This document shows, in pieces, positions 44,852 through 56,302 of a DNA stretch of 64,000 nucleotides (position 1 is its first letter; the number at the start of each line of letters is the position of its first letter). This DNA is from Ligustrum vulgare (lineage: Eukaryota; Streptophyta; Magnoliopsida; Lamiales; Oleaceae): NCBI GenBank assembly GCA_963555705.1, contig OY743180.1:41200129-41264128 (forward strand), read 5' to 3'. The notes under the pieces were generated by a model. That model was given only the letters and a program-made list of their open reading frames with translations, was not told the DNA's origin and did not search any database. A program made the position numbers and the translations under genes.

Positions 44852-47300
44852 TTTCTAATTTTTCAAAACCTAATCATCTTTTCAAAAACATAGAAAGAAG
44901 TAACATGCAATTATTAAGCTTCCCCTATCAAAATTCTCCCCCTCAAGTCATGCATCATAATAAGCTCACTTCAACAAATTCATGCATGCAACGAGAGAAA
45001 AATGATAAGCACATAAAGGAGAATCAAAATAAACCCAAAGTTACTTCAACATTCAATCAATCAGAAAAGATGAGAAAAATACTATTCCTCCTTTTTGGAA
45101 GAAATAGGGGAAGCAATCCACGTCTTGTAACCTGCCAATGTAAGCACAAGTAGACAAAAATTAGGCAGAAATCAGTTACAGACGATATAAACTGGAAATA
45201 AAAGTTGATTTTTAGAAAACTCTGAAAACACACAAAAAATGCTCCCCCTTATTGCAATGCCTAGAAATTTAATGCAGTAGGATATAATATCTATGTCTCT
45301 CCCCAACTACCCCTCAAACATAGAATTCATGAAAACATGCAAAATAGATTTTTCTTCTAGTTGCTCAATTCTGCCATCCTGTCCAGTTGATTCAGGTTGG
45401 CCAGATCCATCTATAGGTCTCTAGACACCCAGATATATGGTTTTTGAGAATTAGCATAGGCACCAGTTGACAAAAACTTAAAACTGAAAGGTGTAAGCGT
45501 ACCTTTGGTAGTCTGCATAAGGCTGCTAACAAATGATGAATGATCATACCTGGATCCACCTAGTGTAGTATATTCATTTGCCCTTGTACTCAGTTTCTTT
45601 TTCTTTGTGGTCACTATGTTATTCACCTTTTTCTGTTCTTTCTGTCTGGCCTAGCAGTCTCTTTTTCTTCAGATTCTATAGCATCATCCTTGTTTTTCAG
45701 GCCCTTCTCTCTCATCAGATTCATTCTCACTTCCAGACCTCTCCGACTCATCAGACTCATCATCTCCTTCTAATTCCTCTGCTTTCTCTTCTTCATTCTC
45801 TGACTCTAAATCACCAGATTCATCTGATGTACTTATGTCCGGGTCAGATCCATCTACATCTTCTGCCAATTTATTTTTCAGATTTACCTTCTTCCACATC
45901 TTTATCATCTTTTGGCATCTCCCCCTTTTGTTTCAGACCGTTTGCTCGAAATTTCTCCTTGTGGCTTGGTGGTGGAGTCGCCTAGGCTTGGTTTAGGTAT
46001 AGGCAGAGATTGGATATTAAGGTGGTTTAAGAGGGTTTTTGTGAATTTAGGTTTTCAAATGGAGAGAGGAAATCGAATTTGAGAACAAATGGAGAGAGGA
46101 AATCGGATTTGAGAAGAGACTCTTGAGGAATTTGAATACAAATAGAATTCAAGAGATTTTGTTTTAATTGCATTCCTAGTAGACAAAGATATCTCTTGAG
46201 AATCCTAGTTTCTGCCAATTTCCTTTCCAAAAAAATGGGATAAGTATGGAAATAGAATAATTCAAGAATTAGGTAACAAATAAATTACCAAAATTGAGCT
46301 CCACAATTGACTGATTTATTCTGCAAGATTTATGCACATTAGCCCACAATTTACTGCCTTAAATAAAGATTTTTAGAAAAAAAAATCTAAAATTCGTAAA
46401 TGAAACATCTAGATGCATCTGGGTACCTGAGATACATCTGATTACTGTTGGCATCTGTCATGATAGATACATCCTGCAGTGTACAGTCCACCACGTACAT
46501 GATTAAGTAGATTAAAGTACGTGTGTGATCCGAGCATCCCTAAGTCATCCACGTACTGTCAAAAATCATATGATTGTCCTGACTTATTGGCTTGTGACCG
46601 TCGTGCACAATAAGACAGATCAATATCTATATAAGGTGCATTTCCTCAAATCCGACTTGCCGACTTTTTCAATATTATGACATTGTCTTTTGGAGGTGGA
46701 AACAGTTTCCCACAATCCCCAAAAGTTATCTTACAAGATGTTCCCCTTTAGATTAGAAGAAGGGTATGAATTTGGCTTGGATTGATAGATTCACACAATT
46801 CCCAGAAGTTATCTTGCTAGATTTTCCCTTTTCTTCTATGATATTTCCACATTTACCTCAAATTATTGTATTTTGAAGGTAAAGGGTATGAACTTGTCTT
46901 GGATAGGCAGCCTTCTTTTCCACTAGCCTTGCCCTTGGATAATAAGAAAAATGCGTGCAATGCTAAAAGTAAGATTTAGATCATAGGTCTACACACAGAA
47001 TATGAAATCTCATCCAGTAGCAAACCATATGACTTAGACAACAGTGACTTATCCTTAAGATTTTTCGGATTTGAGTGCTAGTTAGAGTCATCCGAAGACA
47101 TGTTGACTGCCATCAGCCAAACGTATCTGTCTCGTTATCAGCCACAAGTACTCAGATATATCTGCAAGCAAAAACATGATCTACTTAGTATAAGAATAGG
47201 ATAAGTTAACCTAAATGAATGCAATAAAAAGAACAGAAAAAAATGCGTTTTTTTTTTTTTTTTTGTAAATATGCATGTTCCTATTCAGGAGGAGGTGATA
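44852..47300 (-). other. Sirevirus region between pol and 3' LTR, possible env-like remnant
   Basis: Sireviruses often carry an extra ORF here. Minus-strand fragments visible are 46027-46230 (67 codons), 45684-45908 (74 codons, very acidic: DGSDPDISTSDESGD and DDESDESERSGSENES), and 45411-45626 (71 codons, Ser/Lys-rich). The acidic piece and a Lys/Pro-rich stretch just before it could be remnants of the env-like or additional ORF, but I see no transmembrane segment or signal peptide and no firm similarity. A locally duplicated string ('agttatcttacaagat' / 'agttatcttgctagat') lies at 46726 and 46807. Confidence 0.45.
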
Positions 47301-47329
47301 CTCCAATTTGTTTCCTAAAGCTTTCAAAT

Positions 47330-50300
47330 TTGACAGTATCAAGGGCCTTAGTGAACAAATCTACAAGCTATAGATCAGTATGTAGTGCTCCAAATTGATA
47401 ATCTTTTGTTCCACCAATTCACTGATGAAGTGATGTTTGATGTCAATGTGTTTTGTTCTGAAGTGCTGGACAGGGTTTTTTGAGATGTTAAGGCACTGGT
47501 GTTGTCAAAATACATAGTGGCTTGTTCTGTAGAAAGTCCATAATCTTCCAACATTTGTTTCATCCAAAAGAGCTGTGTACAGCAACTACCGGCTGCAATA
47601 TACTCCGCTTCGGCTGTAGAAAGGGACACTGAATTTTTCTTTTTGCTTAACCATGCTACCAGATTGTTTCCAATGTAAAAGAAGCCTCCAGATGTACTCT
47701 TCCGATCATCCACATTTCTAGCCCACTCTACATATGAATAACCTGCAAGAAGTGCAGTGGTGTCTCTAGTAAATCAGATTCCATAACTCAATGTACCACT
47801 TACATATCTGATGATCCTTTTTACAGCGGCAACATGAGACTCCTTAGGTTTAGCCTGATATCTTGCACAAACTCCAACACTGAAGGATATGTCTAGCCTA
47901 CTGGCAGTAAGGTACAGAAGACTTTCAATCATGCTTCTGTAGAGGGATGGATCTACATCCTTGCCACTGTCATCCTTTGAATGTTTTAATGCAGTTGCCA
48001 TGGGAGTTCTCATGGCCTTTGCATCTTCAAGTCCAAATTTCTTCACTAGATTTTTTGCATACTTTGTTTGAGATATGAATATGTCAGATTCATCCTGTTG
48101 TACCTACAAGCTAAGGAAAAATGTTAGTTCACCGACGATACTCATTTCAAATTCTCTTTGCATTGTATTTATGAATTTATCAATTTTGGACTTAGATGTA
48201 GGCCCAAATACAATGTCATCAACATATATTTAAGCTACAGTTAGTCCAGGATTCAGACGCTTAATGAAAAGAGTTTTATCAGTTCCTACCCTTTTGTATC
48301 ATTTGCTTAGCAAGAATGATGTGACCATTTCATACCAAGCTCTAGGGGCTTGTTTCAACCCATATAAAGCCTTTTTGAGTCTAAAGATATAGTCTGGGTG
48401 AGATGGATCTGTGAGTCCTTGGGGCTGCTCCCCATAAGCTTCCTCATTGAGTACACCATTTAGGAACGCACTTTAGACATCCATCTGGTATAGTCTGAAA
48501 TTGATGTAGCAAGACACAGCTAGCAACAGCCTGATAGATTTCAGTCTAGCTACTGGAGCAAATGTTTCGTCAAAGTCTCTCCCTTCAGTCTGGGAATAGC
48601 CTTGATCAACAAGTCTGGCTTTATTTCTAACAACATTTCTTTGTTCATTTGATTTATTCTTGAAGATCCATTTGGTTCAAATTACATTACCTTCTTTAGG
48701 ACGTGGTACCAACTCCCAGATGTTGTTTCTTTCAAATTGGTTGAGCTCCTCCTGCATAGCCTGTACCCAGTGTTCGTGTGTCAAGGCTTCCTTGACATTT
48801 TTTGGTTCAATTTATGACATATGACAGATGTTTCCCATATCAGCAGCAAATTTTCTTCTGGTTACATTTCTTTTAGACAAATTAGTGATAATGTTGTTAA
48901 GTGGATGAGCCTTTTGAATCCTAGCAGGTGATTGTCTCGATACATCTGATTCTGCAATATCAGGTGTATCTGGGTAGTCAGATGTGTCTGGATCTGCAGA
49001 AGTTCCTGGGTACCCAGACTCATCCTAGTTGCATTCTTCAGTATCATTGAGACTTCCAGCTTGATACTGTTCTTCTTCTGACTTTTCAGTTCCGACTTGT
49101 TCTTTTGGTGGAATTTTCAGTTGATCAGCATCTGCTTCCTGCAAATCCCAGTTTAAACTATTGGTGTCATCCACTTTCACATTAACTGACTCAAGTACTG
49201 TTTGGGTTCTAAGATTGTAAACTCTATAGGCCCTACTATTTTCAGCATAACCCAAAAATATTCCTTCATCCGATTTTGAGTCAAATCTTCCTAAATGTTC
49301 CCTATCTTTTAAAATGTAACATCTACTTCCAAAAGCATGAAAGTAATCAACCCTAGGTTTTCTACCCTTCCAAATTTCATATGCAGTTTGATTTGTTCTT
49401 GATCTAAACATGACTCTATTGATAATATAACAAACAGTGTTTATGGCTTCGCCCAAAATTTTGTAGGCAATTTGTTGCTGTTTAGCATGACACGAGCCAT
49501 CTCTTGTAGAGTTCTATTTTTCCTTTCCATCACTCCATTCTATTGAGGAGTCTTCGGGGATGAGTACTCATGCTTGATTCCATATTGGATACAAAAATCA
49601 GCAAATTCAAAGTTTTCAAACTCTCTTCCATGATAACTTCTGATCCTTTTGACTCTTACCTGTTCGTCTTCCTTTTCATTGCTCAATTTCTGAAATAGAT
49701 TAGCAAAATTGTCAAAGGTATCAAATTTATCACGAATAAATATGACCCAGGTGTATCTGGAGAAATCATCAACACACACATAAATATACCTCTTGCCACC
49801 AATACTTTCCTTTTGAATAGGACCCATCAAATTCATGTGAATTAGTTCAAGTATATGAGAGGTATTAATGGATGTACCTGATTTGTGTTGACTTTTGATT
49901 TGCTTACCCTTTTGACAGTCACCGCATATTTCATCTAGAATGTTTTTTATGCTAGGCAAGCCTCTCACAGCCTATAGTCTAGTCAGCTTCATGAGATCAT
50001 GGTAGTTTAGATGCCCTAATCTGTTATGCCACAGTTTCCCATTTTTGGTCCTAACAGAATTGCATGTTATGTGACTTTCAAGTATATAGCATTTGTCTCT
50101 GGATCTAACTCCCTTAAACAAAACACTTTTTAACGGATTAGAATTCTTGTCACAACTAAAAACCTTGCAATATTCTTTAGAAGACATGACAAGCAAGTTA
50201 TCATCACACAATTGTCTTACACCGATCAAATTTGCCTTAAGTCCTATAACATATAAGACATTGGTTAATGTAGGCAGTCCCTTGATGTTGATAATACCAG

Positions 50301-51057
50301 ATCCATCTATTTTACCATTTTGGACATCACCAAAGGTAACAATACCTGTCTCGCCTTTTTCAAAATGTGTTAGCAAAGAGAGATCACCTATCATGTGTCT
50401 AGAACATGCACTATCAAAATACCATGTGTTAGGAATCAAAGCACTTAAAGATAATTTAACCACATAAGCGTTAGTTCTAATTTTCTTTTCTTGCCTAGAA
50501 ACAAGTCTTCTTTTGTGCGAATTGATCAATTTTAAGTACTCATGACACTTAAATACAACATGACCAGATTTAGCACAAAAATTATAGAATACCTGGAAGA
50601 TAGATGTATCATGCCTATTCTGACGAGATTGAAATTTTCTGTCGACCTGATGAACAGACTCATCTGGCTTGTACAGATTCGGCTGAAATTGTCTTCTTGT
50701 ATAGTTCCTGGCTAGATGTGAGTTTTGAGTTCTAGCAACATTGAATTGATGATGATAGGAGGTGGATGCATCTGTATAATTTCTACTTTGCCCTTTGTAT
50801 CCGTGTCCAGATTCTCTAACAAAGTTTGTTTTATTGTCATGATTTTTACCTTTACCTTCACATCCAAGACTTGTTTTCAAGCTGACAGGTCTACCACTGT
50901 TCAGGATTTCATCAAGCTGGATAGATCCAAGTGCCAGTTCCTTGATTTTGTTTTGTGCATTAGCAAGTTTTGAGGTTAACCTGCTTACCTAATCTTGTTT
51001 GACATCTGGGAATGCAGATGCGTCCAGATGTATTTCCGTGCTTTGTTCAGTGAAGGC
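47330..51057 (-). pseudogene. Ty1-copia pol (protease, integrase, reverse transcriptase, RNase H), broken
   Basis: Read from 51057 downward, the domains follow in the copia order. A zinc-knuckle-like NFCAKSGHVVFKC lies in the 49972-50880 piece, then the protease motif WYFDSACSRHM (about 50425), with DSG changed to DSA. GAG-pre-integrase LWHNRLGHLNYHDLMKL ends near 49975. The integrase (49540-49968, 49025-49456) has CGDCQKGKQ, HMNLMGP, DDFSRYTWV, IRSYHGREFEN and YEIWKGRKP. The first and second catalytic Asp are replaced by Asn (codon 49831-49833) and Tyr (49633-49635). Reverse transcriptase spans about 48800-48000 with an intact YVDD box at 48215-48226. RNase H (47375-47713) shows DDRKSTSGGFFYIGNN and SLSTAEAEYIAAGSCCTQLF, then a frameshift. 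Stops interrupt every domain, including just before the YVDD box. It cannot produce a working polyprotein. Confidence 0.93.
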
Positions 51058-52220
51058 CTACAGCAGTTGGATCTTTTCTTCGGCATCTTGAAGTTCCTTT
51101 CTCAAGTTTTCAGTGTTTGGTCCAGACTCATCTGCGTAAGATGAGTTACCAGATTCAGTACCAGATAACTGTAGAGCAGTAAGGGTAGTTACCTGTTTTT
51201 CAGAATCGCTGTCTGATTCTGATTCAGATTCATCCGTGTCTCCATCGCTCCATGTAACATTCATGACCTTCCTTCCTTTGGTCTTCTTTTGAGTATTAGG
51301 ACAATTTGCTGTAATGTGTCCATATCCTTCACATTCTCTACATTGAATTCTACTCTTAGGCTTTCCTTCAGACATATTAGCATTATTTTTGGGATAGAAG
51401 TTATTTTTCCTCCATTGTTTTTGTGATTTTTGATTCTGGCCTTGAAGATTTGTGTATCTTTCTTTTTGTTTTTCCTTGAGGAACTTTTTAAATTGTCTAG
51501 TGAGAAGTACGAAGTTTTCATCTTCATCTGTCTTCCCAGATTCGTCTGGATCTTCACTGCTTGCCTTGAAAGCAATCCCTGGTTTTTTGTCTTTCTTTCT
51601 TCGGGCCAGATTTAACTCATAGGTCATTAATGACCCTAAAAGTTCCTCAACTCGCATGGTAGAAAGATCATTGCTTTCTTCAATTGCTGTAACTTTTACA
51701 TGAAACCTGTCTGGTAAAGATCTAAGGATTTTTTGTACAATCTGCTTATTTGAGTAGGTTTTCCCAAGAGCTTCAGTTGAGTTGGTGAGATCACTTAATC
51801 TAGCGTATAAGATTTTGAAGTCTTCTTTCTCATCCATAGATAGTTGTTCAAATTCTAGAGTGATCATTTGCAGTTTGGAGGTTTTGACAGCATTAGTTCC
51901 TTCGTTTGCTACCCTCAAGGCATCCCATGCTTCCTTGGCGGTCCTTAAGGAAGAGATCAGCTTGAATTGACCTGGATAAACCAAAGAAAAAATAGCATTA
52001 AGTTCCAATTTGCATTTTCTAATTCATATTCAGTATATGCACTTCTAGGTACAGCTGTTACAACACCTCCAGTAATGACAATGGGTGCTGTGTAACCTTC
52101 AAGGACAGATGTCCAACAACGTTCATCAATAGACTGAATAAGAAATTCCATACGAATTTTTCAATATGCATAGTTACTACCAGTTAACAAAGGTGGCCTA
52201 AGAGATACAGAATTTTCCAT
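51058..52220 (-). pseudogene. Sirevirus gag, broken
   Basis: Gag starts at the ATG at 52220, 38 bp inside the primer site. The reading opens MENSVSLRPPLLTG, meets a TGA at 52161-52163 where the family has Trp, continues MEFLIQSIDERCW, shifts frame near 52000, then runs for about 315 codons to a TAG at 51058-51060. Recognisable parts are KTSKLQMITLEFEQL and KILRSLPDRFHVKVTAIEES (the copia-type gag domain) and the zinc knuckle CRECEGYGHITANC (about 51290-51345). The C-terminal part is acidic, with ESESDSDSEKQ. The protein would form the particle shell; this copy has at least one stop and one frameshift. Confidence 0.92.
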
Positions 52221-52257
52221 TTTAGACAACCGGATCTCACTTTCTAGAAGTGAACCC

Positions 52258-52269
52258 GCTCTGATACCA
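52258..52269 (-). promoter_or_regulatory. Primer-binding site of the Sirevirus (initiator tRNA-Met)
   Basis: The plus strand reads GCTCTGATACCA, the inverse of TGGTATCAGAGC. It lies two bases from the 5' LTR and appears intact. Confidence 0.92.
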
Positions 52270-52271
52270 AT

Positions 52272-53642
52272 TGAGAATTTAAAGTTGCCTAAATTTTATG
52301 TTTAAACAAACAGACTGTCACAGATATGTCTGGACAGTAACAAATTAACAGAAACGTCAAATTTTGTTTAGTGCAGATCCAGATGAATCCTGGTGACCCA
52401 GATTCGTCTGGATATTAATTCGTGAATAAATTAATTAAATAATGCAGAATTGTAAAGCAGACAAGAACACAATAATTTGAGCTTAACGTGGGGAAAACCC
52501 TAACAGGGAAAACCCACGGCCCACACCCTGCGACAAAAATCAATCACTATATGAGAAAAGAGTTTATAAAGATCAATCTAAACTACAGGATAAATCTACG
52601 CATAGACTTATCAAATATCCAAGAAATAGATCACTCCCTAATCCTTATATGGCATGTAATACGAGTTGGCATCCCACCACTCTTTAGTAGATTTCTTTGT
52701 ATCTGCAAGAATCTTCAACAACACGAACTCCCGTTCAATCTTGATCCAAACCTCCCGTTTGATCTTCAGGATGAAGGACTTTTCTTCTCTCAGTGATTGA
52801 TAATCTCCTCCCGGAGAATCGAAGTTACAATGATGTAGAAGCCGTGTATAATTAGCACCACACGAAAATTGGCTTCCAAACTTCTTCTTGTAGTGGACGT
52901 GTATGTTTAGGCACTACACAAATTTCTTGTATTCTACACGTCTCAAGGAAAACCATCCACGTTTCCCTTATTTATATGCAATTGGATTTCTTGGCCATCA
53001 AGAATCCTACTTGCACTAAATCTTGATTTACTGCAATACAATCAAGAAAGATAAGGTATGATAAATCAAGAATCTTACCATAAATGATGATAAGGTAAGA
53101 TAATCAAGATTGTTTGCAAATCTTACCATAAGAGAAGATAAGGTAAGATAATGAAAATTGGTTTTGGAATAAAAGATCTTACAATATGAAGTGATAAACA
53201 CTATCTTGGACACCAAGATTTTAGGTCCAATATTCTCGGCCATTAAGAGATTTTCGACCAATCACAATATTATACTGGGCCAATCAGTATATTTTAACAA
53301 GACTTAAAATATAATCAAAATACTTATAAGTGATATAGATATAATTTCAAATCAAGTAAAATATTATCACAATTCTTATCACAAAAGATAAGTGATAGAC
53401 TTTTACCATTATCACAATACTTATCACACTTTATCTCCAAAAAATATCAATTATCACAAGATAATTATTCCAACAATATAGGAGATAAATATTCACAATA
53501 CGTCAAAATAATTATGAAGTAATTTAATTAAAACTTAATAAATTACTAAATAAAAGTATTTAGTAATAAACTAAATTTATCAAATTGCAAACCTGTAGGA
53601 AAATAGAAAATGTCAATAAACAGAACTTAAAATAAGTTAACA
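52272..53642 (-). repeat. 5' LTR of the Sirevirus
   Basis: 1,371 bp, about 96% identical to 43464-44835. Differences are spread along its length, with small indels. It carries the copy of the promoter that would drive the element. Confidence 0.94.
52968..52976 (-). promoter_or_regulatory. TATA box of the Sirevirus 5' LTR
   Basis: TATAAATAA on the minus strand, conserved in both LTRs (44159-44167). It is followed downstream by 'gggaaa', and no competing TATA-like string is near. Confidence 0.55.
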
Positions 53643-53647
53643 ACAAC
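53643..53647. repeat. Target-site duplication ACAAC (right) of the Sirevirus
   Basis: Matches 43459-43463. Removing the element and one duplication restores continuous gypsy 3' region. Confidence 0.92.
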
Positions 53648-53894
53648 TTTAACATATAACCTATTATGCATGTATCAAAAATCAAATATAAAATAACAAA
53701 CTTAAAGCATAATAAATAAAAGGGAAGAAAATTGGGTTGCCTCCCAATGAGTGCTCCGTTTATAGTCTAAAACCCGAATTTTTACAGTGATTGTTCAAGG
53801 AATTCTAAACCAAGCTTTTGATGACCTTCTTTGTTTGGAACGGTTGAACTTGCTCCAATTTGTATTTAGACTCCAAAATCTTACATTGCTCATG
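53648..53894 (-). other. Gypsy 3' region with the post-pol 'GGGAGGCAACCC' motif
   Basis: At 53732-53747 the minus strand reads TTGGGAGGCAACCCAA, a string commonly seen after the end of pol in plant gypsy elements of this type. Here it follows gag directly, so pol has been lost. Confidence 0.5.
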
Positions 53895-54650
53895 TCATGT
53901 ATGTTGACATCCACTAAATTCGAACTTTAATATGTAAACTTCAATTACCTCATCGGTGCCAATGATGAAATCAATTATGTAGTTAGAGGATTGCATTGTA
54001 AAGTTGGCACCCTTAAGTGTCTCTTTGTTTGTCTGCTCTTTTGTGGTCAACTCCTCTTTCTCCAATTGATCTTTATTTTTTATTGAAGTTTCCTCGAGTT
54101 CGATGTTTGGAATTTGAATTGTTGACATTTGGACAATGACAATTCATGGAAGCTATTTTCTTCTGATTGATCCACCCTTTCACGTTGTTCTTCTTTTTCT
54201 TCAGTTGTTTCAACCAATTTTTCTAACTCCTTTGATCTTTTCACTTGACTTTCTGGAAACTGTAGTGGTTGTCTCTCTGACATGCTTACTGTCAACTGCT
54301 CCATCAACTTCTTGATTTCATTAATTTCAGCTTGTTGATTTTGCAATTCCTGAATTATCAAATCTTGATTGTCAAAATCTTTAGTTTTAGTTTGAACTGC
54401 ATGTACTGGTGGATACCCCTGCTCTACCATATAATAATTTCCCCACACAATCAACCTTACATTTAGCATCCTTAGGTGCAATTGGGCAATCAAATACAAC
54501 ATGATTTCCCCAACAGAAATCACACATCAGATAAGTTTGAACTGCTTTTCTATCAAAGTGCCATTGATAAATGTTTGCTGACATCTTGCCGTGTTGCCTC
54601 CAACTATTTGAAAATCCGTTCAATCCCTGAATAAATAGGAAACGATTCAT
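53895..54650 (-). pseudogene. C-terminal gag remnant of the second gypsy element
   Basis: From 54650 downward: FIQGLN, the tail of the capsid domain, then NIYQWHFDRKAVQ and a zinc-knuckle-like CDFCWGNHVVFDCP (54500-54540). After a frame change follow a Gln/Glu-rich coiled-coil-like stretch (QDLIIQELQNQQAEINEIKK and Glu-rich blocks, 54080-54450) and a further Lys/Glu-rich piece (53895-54128). In Athila/Tat-type Gag the QW block and CCHC knuckle occur in this order. The N-terminal capsid half is missing: only about 100 bp separate this piece from the primer site. It is therefore complementary in content to the gag remnant at 16441-17013. At least one frameshift is present. Not functional. Confidence 0.72.
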
Positions 54651-54748
54651 AGACTTTTAAATGTTCCAAAAAACAAAACTAAGAAATAAAAATAAAGATA
54701 AAGTTCAAACTAAAGCAAGAACTAATTGGTATCGATATTAATTAACAG

Positions 54749-54766
54749 TCTCCGATAATGACGTCA
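54749..54766 (-). promoter_or_regulatory. Decayed tRNA-Asp primer-binding site
   Basis: TCTCCGATAATGACGTCA differs from the tRNA-Asp 3' end at six of 18 positions, all C-to-T or G-to-A transitions. It is followed by 'aaaacttg', as at 17182. It sits at the inner edge of the 5' LTR. Confidence 0.7.
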
Positions 54767-56302
54767 AAAACTTGATCACTTTATTTTGCGATGGAAATTA
54801 TACCCCCAAGTGTACAGATCTTGAAAGGAAATAAAGTGGACAAATGAGTCCAGATTATCGTTCTCACGAGAAATGTTATTAAGTACCGAAATATTTTAGT
54901 TCCTAGCCCTACTTGAACAGACGAATTGTTTTGAGAATATTAAACTAAAACTAAGAAAATAAACTAAAGAATTAAATTTGTAGAATTGTCTTGTTTTCAA
55001 GAATGATTGTAAAGTAGTTGGGACTCACGATTTCATCTAGGCAATTAAATTAACTCCAATTCCAGTTTTATTTCCTAAATATGCATTCGGTCGAATTCAC
55101 TAATGTATATTGAGATTCCTCTCTCGAGTTAAAATCAATTCTGCCTAAATAAGTCAACCATGTATCTCTACAGCGAGTTCGAATTATTCCTTATCTAGAT
55201 GCATAGAATACAAGAATTCACACATGACCACAATAATAACAAAAGTATATATCTGTCTCTTGTCCAATTATCGAATTTATTACCTTGATCTAAGTTATCA
55301 ACTCATCTTTCGGATTATATAAATAACTCATTAAATCATGAATAAGTAGCTAGTTCACTCACGCATTAAAGACAATAATAAATCAATACATGCAGCGAAT
55401 CCTTAAAACATCGGAATATGAAATTAAAATAATATAACTAGGCTACATCATTCATTCCAACATGAAATTTAGTTACAAATCATAATTAAACAACAAGAAC
55501 AATAAAATAAAACGTTCATTGAAAATAACATAGAAGAATGGAAAGCATCCACCAAGTTTCAGTTCTTCGTGCGATCTCCAACTTTCGCCCCCTTGCTGTT
55601 CTTGATCTCCCAAGAATTTAATGTAAGAATCTGAGTTGTGGTTTGTTCCTAGGTGAGGCAAAGGTCTGATTTTTGTGCCAAGATGTTGTATTTATAAGTG
55701 GAGAAGAGACCTAGTCGAAAAAAGAAAGCAAATTGTCAAACGCGCGGGCGAGTCTTTTTTGGTATCTACACAGCGTTCAGTGTTTCAATCATATCTTTTT
55801 ATTCCCTTATCCAATTGAGGTGATTCAAAGTACGTCAGAAAGATAACTTAAAGGACTATAATTCTTTCTAAAGTAGGATTTTTCCAATTCGAATGTTTAC
55901 TACCCCAAAATTAGGTCAAAGTCCGCCTAAAAATCTATCCAGAATCTTGTACGGTTGGAAACAATTTTATGGTAATATTCTTATCATATTCCACACTTTC
56001 AAATCTTCTTGATTTGCTCGTTTCAATTCTCAACTCCTTTAATTGAGTCCTCCAACTCTTGATTTCTTCATTTTGGCACCTTGCATGATTCCCGGCTGAT
56101 GTCATAAACTCCTCAATTGCTCAATATAGCTCCAATTAGCATCCAATTGTGCATTTCTTCCATCAATTTTTTCATTCTTCATCTATTGGGATATTTTCTG
56201 AAAAGTAAACAAGTAAACACAAATTAAATAGTAATTATTCTAAAACGACAATATAATAATCTAATTTAGACATACAAATAAATGTATAAAATACACTTAT
56301 CG
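54767..56302 (-). repeat. 5' LTR of the second gypsy element
   Basis: About 1.5 kb, read leftward from 56302. The minus-strand start is CGATAAGTGTATTTTATAC, where the family consensus would have TGATAAGTG. It is related to the plus-strand LTR at 62772 in the first 100 bases ('tatgtctaaatta', 'ttatattgtc'). A TATAAATAC box lies at 55688-55696. ORFs inside are not genes. Confidence 0.8.
55688..55696 (-). promoter_or_regulatory. TATA box of the second gypsy LTR
   Basis: TATAAATAC on the minus strand, identical to the box in each array unit. Confidence 0.55.

Larger units (their letters stand above)
43464..53642 (-). mobile_element. Sirevirus-type (SIRE/Maximus) Ty1-copia retrotransposon, defective
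   Basis: A complete 10,179-bp insertion in minus orientation. In element order: 5' LTR 52272-53642, initiator tRNA-Met primer site 52258-52269, gag 51058-52220, pol about 47330-51057, a 2.4-kb region with possible env-like remnants 44852-47300, polypurine tract 44836-44850, and 3' LTR 43464-44835, flanked by ACAAC. The Gag core with KTSKLQM and a CX2CX4HX4C knuckle, LTRs of about 1.37 kb, extra space before the 3' LTR and repeated polypurine tracts are Sirevirus traits. Counting by eye, the LTRs differ at roughly 55 positions (about 4%), suggesting 1.5 million years at 1.3e-8. Many stops make it inactive. Confidence 0.95.

Noticed and set aside
45578..45985. Plus-strand ORF of 135 codons
   Set aside because: It is antisense to the acidic minus-strand remnant; its Ser/Leu/Pro-rich sequence is the complement of Glu/Asp/Ser codons.
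50093..50467. Plus-strand ORF of 124 codons
   Set aside because: It is antisense to a clear copia pol segment containing the protease motif.
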